The notes under the pieces were generated by a model. It saw only the letters and a list, made by a program, of their open reading frames with translations, ran no database searches and was not told where the DNA came from. This document shows positions 53,307-62,162 of a stretch of 64,000 bases of DNA, one piece after another (position 1 is the first letter of the stretch; the number at the start of each line of letters is the position of its first letter). Origin of the DNA: Tsukamurella pulmonis (GTDB taxonomy: Bacteria; Actinomycetota; Actinomycetes; Mycobacteriales; Mycobacteriaceae); assembly GCF_900103175.1 (NCBI RefSeq), contig NZ_FNLF01000002.1, positions 496,001 to 560,000 of the forward strand, read 5' to 3'. A program made the translations under genes and the position numbers.

Positions 53307-54098
53307 ATGACCACCGTGGAGGTACCCGCGCAGTTCGCCCGCAGCGGCGACGGTTTCACGTCGCTGCCCGCCGCCGAGGGACGTTGGGCGCCCGGCACCC
53401 TGTCGGGGCCGGCGATCGCGGGCCTGCTCGCGCAGGTCCTCGACACCGAATTCGGCGAGGGCCTCGTCGGCACGCGCTGGCACTGCGACATGTTCCGCAT
53501 GGTCCGCTCCGGCCGCCTCGACGTGCGCACGAACCTCGTCCGCTCGGGCCGCCGCATCCGCGTCGCCGAGGCCGAGATCGTCCAGAACGACAAGACCGTC
53601 GTCCGCGCCGCCGTCACGTTCTACCACCGGGCCCCGCAGCCCGACGGTGCCGTCTGGTCCGACCCGCACGTCCCCGCACCGCCGCCCGCCGGGGCACCGC
53701 GTCTCGCGATGGCCGGTGGCGCCGGCGAGTACATCTCCTCCGACACCCCGGAGCAGTGGGCCACCGCCGAACGCAAGCGCGTGTGGACCCGGGGCTGGCG
53801 CGTCCTCGACGGCGAGGAGACCACCCCCTTCGCCCGCGCCGCGATGGTCTCCGACTGCACGAACCTGGTGACCGGCATGGGCACGGGCGGCGTCGAGACC
53901 ATCAACGGCGACGTCTCCATGGCCATCGCCCGCGCACCCCGTGGCGACGAGATCGGCCTGGAGGCCGACCAGTTCGTCATCGTCGACGGCATCAGCATCT
54001 CCTCGGCGAGCATGTTCGACCGCGACGGCCGGTTCGGCGTCTGCACCGTCACCGGGGTCGCCACCGGTTCCGCCGTGCACGGGCCCACGTCGGCCTGA
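53307..54098 (+). CDS. Double hot-dog thioesterase-family protein
   Basis: The 263-residue protein has two hot-dog halves of the TesB/4HBT_3 type: an N-terminal half with LSGPAIAGLLAQVLDTEF and TRWHCDMFRMVRSGRLDVRTNLVRSGRRI, and a C-terminal half with MVSDCTNLVTGMGTGGVETINGDVSMAI. Such proteins in Mycobacteriales hydrolyse acyl-CoA thioesters. A catalytic Asp/Gln/Thr set cannot be fixed by eye. No operon partner is obvious. Confidence 0.8.
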   Translation: MTTVEVPAQFARSGDGFTSLPAAEGRWAPGTLSGPAIAGLLAQVLDTEFGEGLVGTRWHCDMFRMVRSGRLDVRTNLVRSGRRIRVAEAEIVQNDKTVVRAAVTFYHRAPQPDGAVWSDPHVPAPPPAGAPRLAMAGGAGEYISSDTPEQWATAERKRVWTRGWRVLDGEETTPFARAAMVSDCTNLVTGMGTGGVETINGDVSMAIARAPRGDEIGLEADQFVIVDGISISSASMFDRDGRFGVCTVTGVATGSAVHGPTSA

Positions 54099-54172
54099 GT
54101 GCGCTCGGCCGGACGGCGTTCGCCGACCACCAGCCGGCGTGCGGTGGCGGCGATTCGTCGGGTAACGGACAT

Positions 54173-54229
54173 GCAACGGTCACCTGCAATTCGTCACACC
54201 GGTCACAGGCCCCGCCTACTGTGCAGGTG
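54173..54229 (+). promoter_or_regulatory. Probable promoter region of the 76-aa protein, with dyad CACCTGCA/TGCAGGTG
   Basis: CACCTGCA (54181-54188) and TGCAGGTG (54222-54229) form a perfect 8-bp inverted repeat, with two CGGTCAC repeats and a -10-like TACTGT (54217-54222) in the same stretch. It lies about 40-90 bases before the small gene. Confidence 0.4.
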
Positions 54230-54267
54230 AACGGCTCCACTCGGGGGCCGCGCAGAGAGGCACCATC

Positions 54268-54498
54268 ATGGGGCTCGCCAGCGTCCGCAGCGAACTCGAC
54301 GATCTCACCGCCCAGCTCACGCTCATCGCCGCATCCATCGGTCGCACCGGCGACGACCTCCAGATCGACGCTCGGAGCCTGCACGAGACCGGCTCCTGCG
54401 ATGCGGTCAACTCCATCGCCCGCCGCCTGGACGATCAGGGGCTGCAGCTGCGGCGCCTGCAGGCGCGGATCACGAAGGTCGTCGACGCGCTGGCCTGA
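54268..54498 (+). CDS. Small helical protein (76 aa), unknown function
   Basis: The 76-residue, probably all-helical protein starts MGLASVRSELDDLTAQLTLIAASIG and has heptad-like Leu/Ile spacing to the end (RRLDDQGLQLRRLQARITKVVDAL), which suggests a coiled-coil hairpin. AGAGAGG before the ATG is a good ribosome-binding site. There is a clear promoter-like region upstream, and the stop codon abuts that of the convergent PaaX-like gene. It lacks the WXG motif, so it is not an ordinary ESX substrate. Confidence 0.7.
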   Translation: MGLASVRSELDDLTAQLTLIAASIGRTGDDLQIDARSLHETGSCDAVNSIARRLDDQGLQLRRLQARITKVVDALA

Positions 54499-55215
54499 TC
54501 AGCCCCGCCCGATCCGCATCGCCGCGAGCCACGCGCGGAAGTCCGCGTAGGCCGCGGTGAGCTGCGCCGACGGCCAGTCGACGGGCCGGAGTTCGGCGGG
54601 CAGCAGCGGGTCCTGGTAGAGGTGCCGGACGACCGACACCATCGTCAGGAATCGCGCCCGCCCGTCGTCGCCGGCCTCCGCGACGGCGCCCAGCAGAGCG
54701 TGTCCGCGTTGCGACCACGCGGGCAGGTCCCACAGCGTCCGCGCCAGGTCGACGGGGTCGTCGTCCGGTCGCGCTCGGAAACCGGTGGTCACCTCCCGGA
54801 TCGAGGCGGGCAGCGCCCGATCGAGGTTCGCGGGCCGCATCCACACGCCTTCCCGCAGCTCCGCGAGCCGCAGACGCGTCATCTCCGTCCGCAGTTCGGC
54901 GCGGTCGCCCGCGCTGCGCCCGGTGGTGGTGACGATCGCCGTCTCCCAGGTGCCGTCCCAGGGCGTGGTCGCCGGGGAGTCCGTGCGTGCCTGCCGCTGC
55001 GCGAGTCGCTCCGAGAGCGCGTACCGGCCGCCGTCGCGGACCAGGTCACCCGCGGTCACCATGCGCGACATCGCCGCGCGGGTCGTGGATTCCGAGACGC
55101 CGAACAGCCGCATCGCCGCCACGATCTCGCGGCCCTCGAGCTCGGGCGGGTGCGCGCCGAGCAGCAGGCTGAGCACGGCCGATCGCGCGGAGACCGTGGC
55201 GGTGAGCGTGGACAT
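54499..55215 (-). CDS. PaaX-like transcriptional regulator
   Basis: The 238-residue protein has an N-terminal winged helix (SARSAVLSLLLGAHPPELEGREIVAAMRLFGVSESTTRAAMSRMVTAGDLVRDGG) and the PaaX central and C-terminal domains (WDGTWETAIV, LRLAELREGVWMRPANL, WSQRGHALLGAV). PaaX repressors bind aryl-CoA or acyl-CoA ligands. It is divergent from the AidB-like acyl-CoA dehydrogenase gene, with nested inverted repeats between them, so it probably controls that gene and itself. Confidence 0.88.
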   Translation of the reverse strand: MSTLTATVSARSAVLSLLLGAHPPELEGREIVAAMRLFGVSESTTRAAMSRMVTAGDLVRDGGRYALSERLAQRQARTDSPATTPWDGTWETAIVTTTGRSAGDRAELRTEMTRLRLAELREGVWMRPANLDRALPASIREVTTGFRARPDDDPVDLARTLWDLPAWSQRGHALLGAVAEAGDDGRARFLTMVSVVRHLYQDPLLPAELRPVDWPSAQLTAAYADFRAWLAAMRIGRG

Positions 55216-55256
55216 CGGCGTCGACGCTACACCGGGCCGCTGTCGCTTCGCCGCTG

Positions 55257-55325
55257 CCGAAACCGGGTCGAATCTCGATCAGAACCCGCTCTGGCGATTC
55301 TGAGTGAGAATCGGCCCGGTTTCGG
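55257..55325. promoter_or_regulatory. Nested inverted repeats between the PaaX-like gene and the AidB-like gene
   Basis: CCGAAACCGGG (55257-55267) and its perfect complement (55315-55325) enclose a second dyad, GATTCT-N5-AGAATC (55296-55312). The block lies in the divergent promoter region and is the likely target of the PaaX-like protein. Confidence 0.55.
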
Positions 55326-55408
55326 AATCCGATGGCATTGCAGATCTAGTGCGACTGTCGGGAATGTGTAACACTGAGGGAAACGCACCGCCGATCGAAG
55401 GAGCCGTC

Positions 55409-57058
55409 GTGCCCACCCACGAAGTGACCAACCAGGTGCCGCCGCTGCTGGATTTCAACACCGCCGAGATGCCGATGATCGCGGACGCGCTGCGTCGCGC
55501 CCACGTCGACGCACCGCAGCTGGACGCGATCCACGCCCTCGGCGCCCTCGCCGGTACGGCCGAGGCGCTGGAGTGGGGAGATCTCGCCGAGGCGCACCCG
55601 CCCGTGCTGAAGACCCACGACCGGTACGGCAACCGCATCGACGAGGTGGTCTACGACCCGGCCTACCACCGGCTGATGCAGGTCGCCGTCGAGCACGGAC
55701 TGCACGCCGCGCCCTGGGCCGAGACCGACCCGAACGCGCACCTGGTGCGCGCCGCGAAGTTCAGCGTGTGGGGCCACGTCGACGCGGGCCACGGCTGCCC
55801 CATCTCCATGACCTACGCGGTGGTGCCCGCGCTGCGCGCCAACGCCGACCTCGCCGCGCAGTACGAGCCGCTGCTCACCGCCAAGGAGTACGACTTCGGG
55901 CTGCGCGCCCCGCTGGGCAAGCGCGGCCTCATCGCCGGCATGTCCATGACGGAGAAGCAGGGCGGCTCCGACGTGCGGGCCAACACCACCCGTGCGATCC
56001 CGCAATCCGATGGGACGTACCGGATCACGGGCCACAAGTGGTTCACCTCCGCGCCCATGTCCGACCTGTTCCTCACGCTCGCGCAGACGGAATCGGGAGT
56101 CTCCTGCTTCTTCATCCCGCGCGTGCTGCCCGACGGGACGCGCAACGTCTTCGCCCTGCAGCGACTCAAGGACAAGCTGGGCAACCACTCCAACGCCAGC
56201 AGCGAGGTCGAGTACGACGAGACCGTCGGCTGGCTGGTGGGCGAGGAGGGGCGCGGCGTGCGCACCATCGTCGAGATGGTCAACATGACGCGGCTCGACT
56301 GCGTGCTCGGCACCGCCACCGGCATGCGAGCCGGGCTCGCGCAGGCCGCGCATCACGCGGCGCATCGGAAGGCCTTCGGCGCGAACCTGATCGACCAGCC
56401 GCTCATGCGCAACGTGCTCGCCGATCTTGCTGTGGAGGCCGAGGGCGCCACCGCCGCCGGCCTGTGGCTGGCCGGGCTCACCGACCGCTCCGTCGCGGGC
56501 GACGAGGACGCCTCGCTGCTGCGCCGGATCGCGCTGGCCGTCACCAAGTACCACGTGTGCAAGCGCGGCCCGATCCACGCCGCCGAGGCGCTGGAGTGCC
56601 TGGGCGGCAACGGGTACATCGAGGACTCGCGCCTGCCGCGGCTCTACCGCGAGGCGCCGCTGCTCTCCGTGTGGGAGGGCTCGGGCAATGTCGCGGCGCT
56701 GGACGTGCTGCGCGCCATGGGGCGTGAGCCGCAGACCGTCGCGGCGTTCTTCGCCGAGCTCGACGCCGCCACCGGTGCCGATGCGGTCTACGACGAGGCC
56801 GTCGCGAAGCTCAAGGGCGCGTTCGGCGCGCTCGACCTCACCGATCAGGTCGCGATGCAGTTCGGCGCTCGCCGCCTCATCGGCGACATGGCTGCGGCGC
56901 TGCAGGGTTCGCTCCTGGTGCGCTACGGGCACCCCGCCGTCGCCGACGCCTACACCCGCACCCGGCTCGCCGGCGACCGCGGCGACGTCTTCGGCACCCT
57001 GCCGCAGGGCGTCGACACGGCCGCCATCCTCGATCGGGTCACCCCGAAGATCGGCTGA
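55409..57058 (+). CDS. AidB-like acyl-CoA dehydrogenase
   Basis: This 549-residue flavoprotein starts at a GTG behind AAGGAGCC. Family motifs are MSMTEKQGGSDVRANTT, ITGHKWFTSAPMSDLFL, a long insert with FFIPRVLPDGTRN, and EALECLGGNGYIEDSRLPRLYREAPLLSVWEGSGNV, which is characteristic of AidB rather than the shorter beta-oxidation dehydrogenases. AidB of E. coli is induced by alkylation damage and binds DNA; actinobacterial relatives may be isovaleryl-CoA-like dehydrogenases. The divergent PaaX-like regulator points to acyl-CoA sensing. Confidence 0.9.
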   Translation: MPTHEVTNQVPPLLDFNTAEMPMIADALRRAHVDAPQLDAIHALGALAGTAEALEWGDLAEAHPPVLKTHDRYGNRIDEVVYDPAYHRLMQVAVEHGLHAAPWAETDPNAHLVRAAKFSVWGHVDAGHGCPISMTYAVVPALRANADLAAQYEPLLTAKEYDFGLRAPLGKRGLIAGMSMTEKQGGSDVRANTTRAIPQSDGTYRITGHKWFTSAPMSDLFLTLAQTESGVSCFFIPRVLPDGTRNVFALQRLKDKLGNHSNASSEVEYDETVGWLVGEEGRGVRTIVEMVNMTRLDCVLGTATGMRAGLAQAAHHAAHRKAFGANLIDQPLMRNVLADLAVEAEGATAAGLWLAGLTDRSVAGDEDASLLRRIALAVTKYHVCKRGPIHAAEALECLGGNGYIEDSRLPRLYREAPLLSVWEGSGNVAALDVLRAMGREPQTVAAFFAELDAATGADAVYDEAVAKLKGAFGALDLTDQVAMQFGARRLIGDMAAALQGSLLVRYGHPAVADAYTRTRLAGDRGDVFGTLPQGVDTAAILDRVTPKIG

Positions 57059-57850
57059 TCAGGCGGTGAGTACCGGCCACATGGCCGGTGCGATCACGTC
57101 TTTCAGCTCCGCCCACGGCACCGTGAAGCCGCGGTAGTCGCCCTCGGCGTGCGTGACGCCGGCGAAGACGGTCAGTCCCTCATCGGTCGGGATCCAGTTC
57201 GCCAGGTCGCGCTCGGGTTCCGAGACGAAGACGGACGTGCCGGCCTCCTGTGCCCGCTGCTTCACCAGCTCGGCGAGTCGCGACAGCCCGGTGTCCGGCG
57301 CGGTGAACAGGTCCGTCAGCAGGACCGGGCGCGCGGTCCCGGTCGCGATGACGACGGTGCCGATCACGTTGGTCGGGTGCGCTCCGCCCGAGATGTACCC
57401 GTTGGTGAGCAGCACGCCGGCGACCACACCCGGCCCGAGCCGCGTGACGCCGGAGCGGCGGCCGTCGGCGAGGCGGCCGTCCTCGACGGTCATGGTCCCC
57501 GGGGTCTGTTCCGGCACGCGCAGGTGGTCGTCGAGCGAGGCCCGCATCGACGCGTTGAACTTCTCGGTGACCGCGGTCGACCCGCCGGAGAGCGTCGGGA
57601 CGCCCACATCGAAGGTCACCGGGCCCCGCGTTCCCGCGCGCCGGTCCGTGCCCGCGACGTACGCGCCCGGCGCGGGCGCCGTCACCGTCGGCGCGGTGGC
57701 GGCGGGCGAACCGCTCGTCGGGCCCGTGGAGACCTCGACGGAACCGGCGGACGCGCCGGTGGTCTCGGCGGCGGGCGCATCCCGATCGCCGCAGGCCGTC
57801 ACCGTCACCCCGACGGCGACGAGTGCTGCGACGATCCGGCGGGCCCGCAT
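57059..57850 (-). CDS. DUF3298/RsiV-like lipoprotein
   Basis: The 263-residue lipoprotein has the signal VAALVAVGVTVTAC and a Ser/Thr/Ala-rich spacer to about residue 65. The beta-rich domain that follows contains YISGGAHPTNVIGTVVI, LLTDLFTAPDTGLSRLAELV, NWIPTDEGLTVFAG and FTVPWAELKDVI. This is the pattern of the DUF3298/RsiV-type extracytoplasmic domain, which in Bacillus binds lysozyme and elsewhere is associated with cell-wall surveillance. Its ATG is two bases after the stop of the ponA2-like gene, so it is coupled to a peptidoglycan synthase. Confidence 0.82.
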   Translation of the reverse strand: MRARRIVAALVAVGVTVTACGDRDAPAAETTGASAGSVEVSTGPTSGSPAATAPTVTAPAPGAYVAGTDRRAGTRGPVTFDVGVPTLSGGSTAVTEKFNASMRASLDDHLRVPEQTPGTMTVEDGRLADGRRSGVTRLGPGVVAGVLLTNGYISGGAHPTNVIGTVVIATGTARPVLLTDLFTAPDTGLSRLAELVKQRAQEAGTSVFVSEPERDLANWIPTDEGLTVFAGVTHAEGDYRGFTVPWAELKDVIAPAMWPVLTA

Positions 57851-57852
57851 CG

Positions 57853-60384
57853 TCAGTTCCCCGGAGGCTGCGGCGCGGGCGTCTGCACCGGGCCACCGCC
57901 CTGGCCGCCCTGGCCCGGGATGGTGAACTGGCCGAAGCCGGGGATCGTGATCGTGGTGCCGCCCGGACCCGTCTGCACGCCCGGCAGCGACGGGCTGGAC
58001 GGCGCCGGGGCGATGCCGTTCGACAGGTTCAGCGTGATCGTCGATCCCGGCTGGGTGAAGCCCGACGGCGAGGTCGAGACGACGGTGCCCTTCGCCGCGG
58101 AGTTGTTCACGTACGCGACGGTGGTCTTGAAGCCGGCCGCCTGCACCCGGGACTCGGCCACCGACTGGCTCAGGCCGATCACGTTGGGGATCTTGCCGGG
58201 CCCGAAGCCGTCCTTGTACTTCGGATCGACGGGCGGCAGCGCCACGGGGCCGTAGATGGTGGACACCGGCTTGAGGCCGTTGTACCAGGCCAGCGCCGGC
58301 TCGTTGCCGCCGTAGACGTTGCCCTCGCCGCACGGACGCAGCGGGCTGGTGCAGATCGGGCCGGGGGAGTTGCCGTCGTTGTAGACGTAGCTGGCACCGG
58401 CGTACTGATTCGTGTACGCGAGGAAGGCCGAGGAGCGGAAGGTCTCCGTGGTGCCCGTCTTACCGGCCAGCGGGAGCGTCCACCCGGCGCGCGACGCGGA
58501 CCCGGCCGAGGTGCCGGCGCCGCGGTCGTCGGCGCTGAGCGCGTTCGCGAGCGTGTTCGCGAGGCCCTTGTCGATGACCTGCTCGCACTTCTCCGACTTG
58601 TACGGCACCGGGATGGTCTCGGGCTTGCCGTCGGCGCCGAGCGTCTGGATGCCGTCGCTGTTGCGCTTGGGCTGCGTGATCGACTGCACCGGGTTCGCCG
58701 GGCACCACACGCCGCCGGAGGCGAGCGTCGCGGCCACGTTGGTCAGCTCCAGCGCGCTCACCGCGGTGGGGCCGAGCGTGAACGAGGCCAGGTTCTGCTT
58801 CTTGAACATGTCGGCGAGGCTGTCGTTGCCGAAGCCGGAACTGCCGGGCTGGGTGTAGGAGCGCAGGCCCAGCTTGACCGCCATGTCGACCACCGGGGCC
58901 ACGCCGACCTGCTCGATCAGCTTGACGAACGGGGTGTTCGGCGACGTGGCGAGTGCCTGCGTCAGCGACATCGACGACGGGTACGTGCCCGCGTTCTTCA
59001 CGCAGTACGAATCGGCCGGGCACCCGGCGTAACCGCCGTGGCCCATGCCCTTGACCGACACCGTCGACGGTACGTTGACGTTGGTGTCCAGGCCCATGCC
59101 CTTCTCCATCGCCGCGGCGACGGTGAAGATCTTGAAGGTCGAGCCGGCACCGTCGCCGACCTGGGCGAAGGGCTCCGGCTGGACGGTCTCCCGCTTGTTC
59201 ACGTCCAGGCCGTACACGCGCGAGGAGTTCATCGCGACGATGTCGTGCGAATTCTCCCCCGGCTTGATCACGTTCATGACCTGCGCGACGTTCGAGAGCG
59301 TCGGGCTCGCGGTGTCGTTGAGCGCCGACTGCACCGAGTCCTGCACCCGTGGGTCCAGCGTGGTGCGGATCGTGTACCCGCCCCGCATCACCATCTCCTT
59401 GGGCAGGCCGGCCTCGGCGAGGTACTGCAGCACGTAGTCGCAGAAGTAGCCGCGGTTGGCGACGGCGGAGATGCAGCCGCCGGGCAGTGTGTTGGGCCGG
59501 GGCAGCACGCCCAGCGGGGCGTTCTTGGCCGCGCGGTACTCGTCCGCCTTGTCCGGGAAGTTCGCCGTCAGGGTGTCGAGCACGACGTTGCGCCGCGCGG
59601 TGACGCCCTCGGGGTTCGTGTAGGGGTTCAGCGCGGAGCTGGACTGCACCATGCCGGCGAGCATCGCCGACTCCGGGATGCTCAGCTGCGCGGCGCGCTT
59701 GCCGAAGTAGGTCTGGGCCGCCACCTCGATGCCGTACGCGCCGTTGCCGAAGGGAACGAGGTTGAGGTAGCGGGCGAGGATCTGCTCCTTGGCGATCACC
59801 TTGGCCCGCGCGTCGTCGACGCCGTGCTCCTCCTTGGCGCGCTCGCTCAGCGTGCGCTCGAGGGTGAGCGCCATGCGCACCTCGCGCAGCTTGCGGGCGG
59901 GGGTGGTCTCCGTGGCGGCCCGCCGGTCCGCGTCGGTCTTGGCGAGCACGAGCAGTTGGTAGTTCTTGATGTACTGCTGATCGAGCGTGGACGCGCCCTG
60001 CTGCACCTCGCCGGCCGACTGGTTCTTGAGGAAGGCGCGCAACGTGCCCTGGTAGTCGACGCCGTCGTGCTCCATGAAGCGCTTGTCCTCGATGGAGATG
60101 ATCGAGCGCACCATGTTCGGCGAGATCTGATCGAACGGGACCTGCACGCGACGCTGGTCGTAGAGGTAGGCCATCGGGGCGCCCGTCGTGTCCGCGACCG
60201 TCGTGACCTCGGGGACGTGGCCCTCGAGCAGCTCGGAGCTGATGTTGTCGACGGTGTCCGCAGCGCGGTTGGAGATCAGGCCCAGCCCGCCGACGTAGGG
60301 GAACAGGACGCCGGCGACCAGCAGTCCGGCCAGCAGGACGCAGCCGGCCAGCTTCGCGATCACTCCGGGTTTCGACACGGTCAC
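57853..60384 (-). CDS. ponA2: Class A penicillin-binding protein with PASTA domain (PonA2-like)
   Basis: In this 843-residue bifunctional peptidoglycan synthase the N-terminal helix is followed by a GT51 glycosyltransferase domain (IEDKRFMEHDGVDYQGTLRA, QGASTLDQQYIKN, RYLNLVPFGNGAYGIEVAAQ). The transpeptidase domain has GDGAGSTFKIFT, a Ser-x-Asn-like SPNTPF segment and LAGKTGTTE. A PASTA domain (IPNVIGLSQSVAESRVQAAGF) and a Pro/Gly tail follow. It starts at a GTG (60384). In M. tuberculosis ponA2 lies beside whiB4, as here. PonA2 is linked to survival under stress and low oxygen. Confidence 0.95.
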   Translation of the reverse strand: MTVSKPGVIAKLAGCVLLAGLLVAGVLFPYVGGLGLISNRAADTVDNISSELLEGHVPEVTTVADTTGAPMAYLYDQRRVQVPFDQISPNMVRSIISIEDKRFMEHDGVDYQGTLRAFLKNQSAGEVQQGASTLDQQYIKNYQLLVLAKTDADRRAATETTPARKLREVRMALTLERTLSERAKEEHGVDDARAKVIAKEQILARYLNLVPFGNGAYGIEVAAQTYFGKRAAQLSIPESAMLAGMVQSSSALNPYTNPEGVTARRNVVLDTLTANFPDKADEYRAAKNAPLGVLPRPNTLPGGCISAVANRGYFCDYVLQYLAEAGLPKEMVMRGGYTIRTTLDPRVQDSVQSALNDTASPTLSNVAQVMNVIKPGENSHDIVAMNSSRVYGLDVNKRETVQPEPFAQVGDGAGSTFKIFTVAAAMEKGMGLDTNVNVPSTVSVKGMGHGGYAGCPADSYCVKNAGTYPSSMSLTQALATSPNTPFVKLIEQVGVAPVVDMAVKLGLRSYTQPGSSGFGNDSLADMFKKQNLASFTLGPTAVSALELTNVAATLASGGVWCPANPVQSITQPKRNSDGIQTLGADGKPETIPVPYKSEKCEQVIDKGLANTLANALSADDRGAGTSAGSASRAGWTLPLAGKTGTTETFRSSAFLAYTNQYAGASYVYNDGNSPGPICTSPLRPCGEGNVYGGNEPALAWYNGLKPVSTIYGPVALPPVDPKYKDGFGPGKIPNVIGLSQSVAESRVQAAGFKTTVAYVNNSAAKGTVVSTSPSGFTQPGSTITLNLSNGIAPAPSSPSLPGVQTGPGGTTITIPGFGQFTIPGQGGQGGGPVQTPAPQPPGN

Positions 60385-60623
60385 CAGGATACGTGCCGAC
60401 CCGCCGCGAACCGGGACCCCGACGCGCCGACCAGGCGATCGGTACGGGCGTACTGGAATTCTTGGACCACTGTCCGATTAACCTCGGTCCCCGACTTGTT
60501 TCCTCCGTGTGATTCAGGTAACACTATTGCAGACGATGTGGCGAGCGCCTCGATCGGCCCCCCGTACACCTCCGGGAGGGCCGGCACCGGGGACGGGCCG
60601 CACCACGCGAAAGGGGAAGTCAG

Positions 60624-60935
60624 ATGACAAGTGCTCGGGTTCTGGTCGACGACGAGGATCGCCTGGTTTGGGTCTCCAAGGCGAAGTGCCGTGACGTCGA
60701 TCCCGACGAGTTGTTCGTGCGCGGTGCGGCGCAGCGCAAGGTCGCCACCATCTGTCGCCACTGCCCCGTGCAGCTCGAATGCGGCGCCGATGCGCTCGAC
60801 AGTCGCGTGGAGTTCGGCGTCTGGGGCGGGATGACCGAGCGTCAGCGTCGCGCGCTCCTGCGGCAGCACCCCGAGGTCACCAGCTGGCGCGCCTTCTTCG
60901 AGGCGCAGCGCGACCGCAAGCGCGTCGCCGGCTGA
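60624..60935 (+). CDS. whiB4: WhiB4-like iron-sulfur redox regulator
   Basis: This 103-residue protein has the four cluster cysteines Cys22, Cys44, Cys47 and Cys53 (the CRHC pair included), then the turn EFGVWGGMTERQRR and a basic C-terminal region. WhiB proteins carry an O2/NO-sensitive [4Fe-4S] cluster and act on transcription. Position between ponA2 and the Get3-like pair matches whiB4 of M. tuberculosis, which controls redox balance and the beta-lactam response. Ribosome-binding site AAAGGGGAAG precedes the ATG. Confidence 0.93.
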   Translation: MTSARVLVDDEDRLVWVSKAKCRDVDPDELFVRGAAQRKVATICRHCPVQLECGADALDSRVEFGVWGGMTERQRRALLRQHPEVTSWRAFFEAQRDRKRVAG

Positions 60936-60955
60936 TCCCCGTTCCCGGGGGATCG

Positions 60956-60986
60956 GGGCCTCGTACCGGTCGACGGTGCGGGGCCC
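60956..60986 (+). terminator. Terminator after whiB4
   Basis: GGGCCTCGTACCG (60956-60968) pairs with CGGTGCGGGGCCC (60974-60986) with two G-U pairs and a GTCGA loop, followed by TTTCGTTT. A smaller hairpin, GATCCCC/GGGGATC, lies just before it at 60934-60954. Confidence 0.8.
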
Positions 60987-61058
60987 TTTCGTTTGTCCAC
61001 CTATCGAATTCGCCGGAGCGAGCGCTCCCGAGTGGGCTCGCGCACGCCGGTCGGGGCG

Positions 61059-62162
61059 CTAGGGCGAACCGATGATCTGCTCGGCGACCGCCTGCAGCGC
61101 CTCGAGGTTCGCCACCTCGAACGGCAGCGACGGGACGCCGACCACCGGCACCGTCGGGCATCGTCCGACGAACTCGCCGAGCACCTGCACCTCGCGCGCC
61201 GCGATCTCCGCGCGCCACGCGTGCACCCGCAGCAGCCCCTCGGCGGTGGTCGCGGCATCGCCCTCGCCGAGCCGGCCGGCGGCCTCGCGCGCGGGCTCCG
61301 CGCCGATCGCGGCCAGCGCGGGATGCGTCCGGTTGACGATCAGCCCGGCCAGCGGCATCGACTCCCCGGCCAGCCGCTCCACGAAGTACGTGGCCTCGCG
61401 CAGGGTGTCCTCCTCGGGGGAGGCCACCACCACGAACCGGGTGCTCGGCCGCGCGAGCATCGCGTACGTGCGATCGGCCCGCTCCTGGAATCCGCCGATC
61501 AGGGTGTCCATCTGCGCGACGAAACCCGAGGCGTCCGAGAGCATCTGGCTGCCCACGATGGTGGAGACCAGCTTGAGCGCCAGCCCCATCCCGCCGGAGA
61601 CCATGCGGCCGAACCCGCGGGTCGGACCCGCGATGAGGCGCATCAGGCGCGAGTCCAGGATCGAGCCGAAGCGCTTCGGTGCGTCGAGGAAGTCCAGGGC
61701 GTTGCGCGAGGGCGGCGTGTCGACCACCACCAGGTCCCAGCGCTCGTCGGCGGTGAGCTGCCCCAGCTTCTCCATCGCCATGTACTCCTGCGTCCCGGAG
61801 AACGACGAGGCCACGGTCTGGTAGAAGGGATTGTCCAGGATCTCCTGCGCGCGAGCGGGATCCGCGTTGGAGGTGACCATCTCGTCGAAGGTCCGCTTCA
61901 TGTCGAGCATCATCGCGTGCAGCGTGCCGTCGCCGGCGACAGAGACGGCCTGCGGCTCGTTCGTCAGGTCGGCCACGCCGAGTGCCTGGGCGAGTCGTCG
62001 CGCGGGGTCGATCGTCAGCACCACGACGCGCCGCCCGTGCTCCGCGGCCCACAGCGCCATCGCCGCCGCGGTGGTGGTCTTGCCCACGCCGCCGCTGCCG
62101 CAGCACACGACCACGCGCGTGCCCGGATCCAGCAATTGCGGTCCCAGCTTCAGGTCGATCAT
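61059..62162 (-). CDS. ArsA/Get3-like ATPase, second subunit (Rv3680/BagB-like)
   Basis: The 367-residue P-loop ATPase has the deviant Walker A of the ArsA/Get3 class ([18 protein letters not shown]), a switch region [15 protein letters not shown], the A-loop [21 protein letters not shown], and a long helical insertion around residues 150-230 where client binding occurs in Get3. It is paired with an upstream paralogue, overlapping by ATGA (62159-62162). The M. tuberculosis pair Rv3679-Rv3680 is described as Get3-like and linked to redox and glycerol tolerance. The client is unknown here. Confidence 0.92.
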   Translation of the reverse strand: MIDLKLGPQLLDPGTRVVVCCGSGGVGKTTTAAAMALWAAEHGRRVVVLTIDPARRLAQALGVADLTNEPQAVSVAGDGTLHAMMLDMKRTFDEMVTSNADPARAQEILDNPFYQTVASSFSGTQEYMAMEKLGQLTADERWDLVVVDTPPSRNALDFLDAPKRFGSILDSRLMRLIAGPTRGFGRMVSGGMGLALKLVSTIVGSQMLSDASGFVAQMDTLIGGFQERADRTYAMLARPSTRFVVVASPEEDTLREATYFVERLAGESMPLAGLIVNRTHPALAAIGAEPAREAAGRLGEGDAATTAEGLLRVHAWRAEIAAREVQVLGEFVGRCPTVPVVGVPSLPFEVANLEALQAVAEQIIGSP

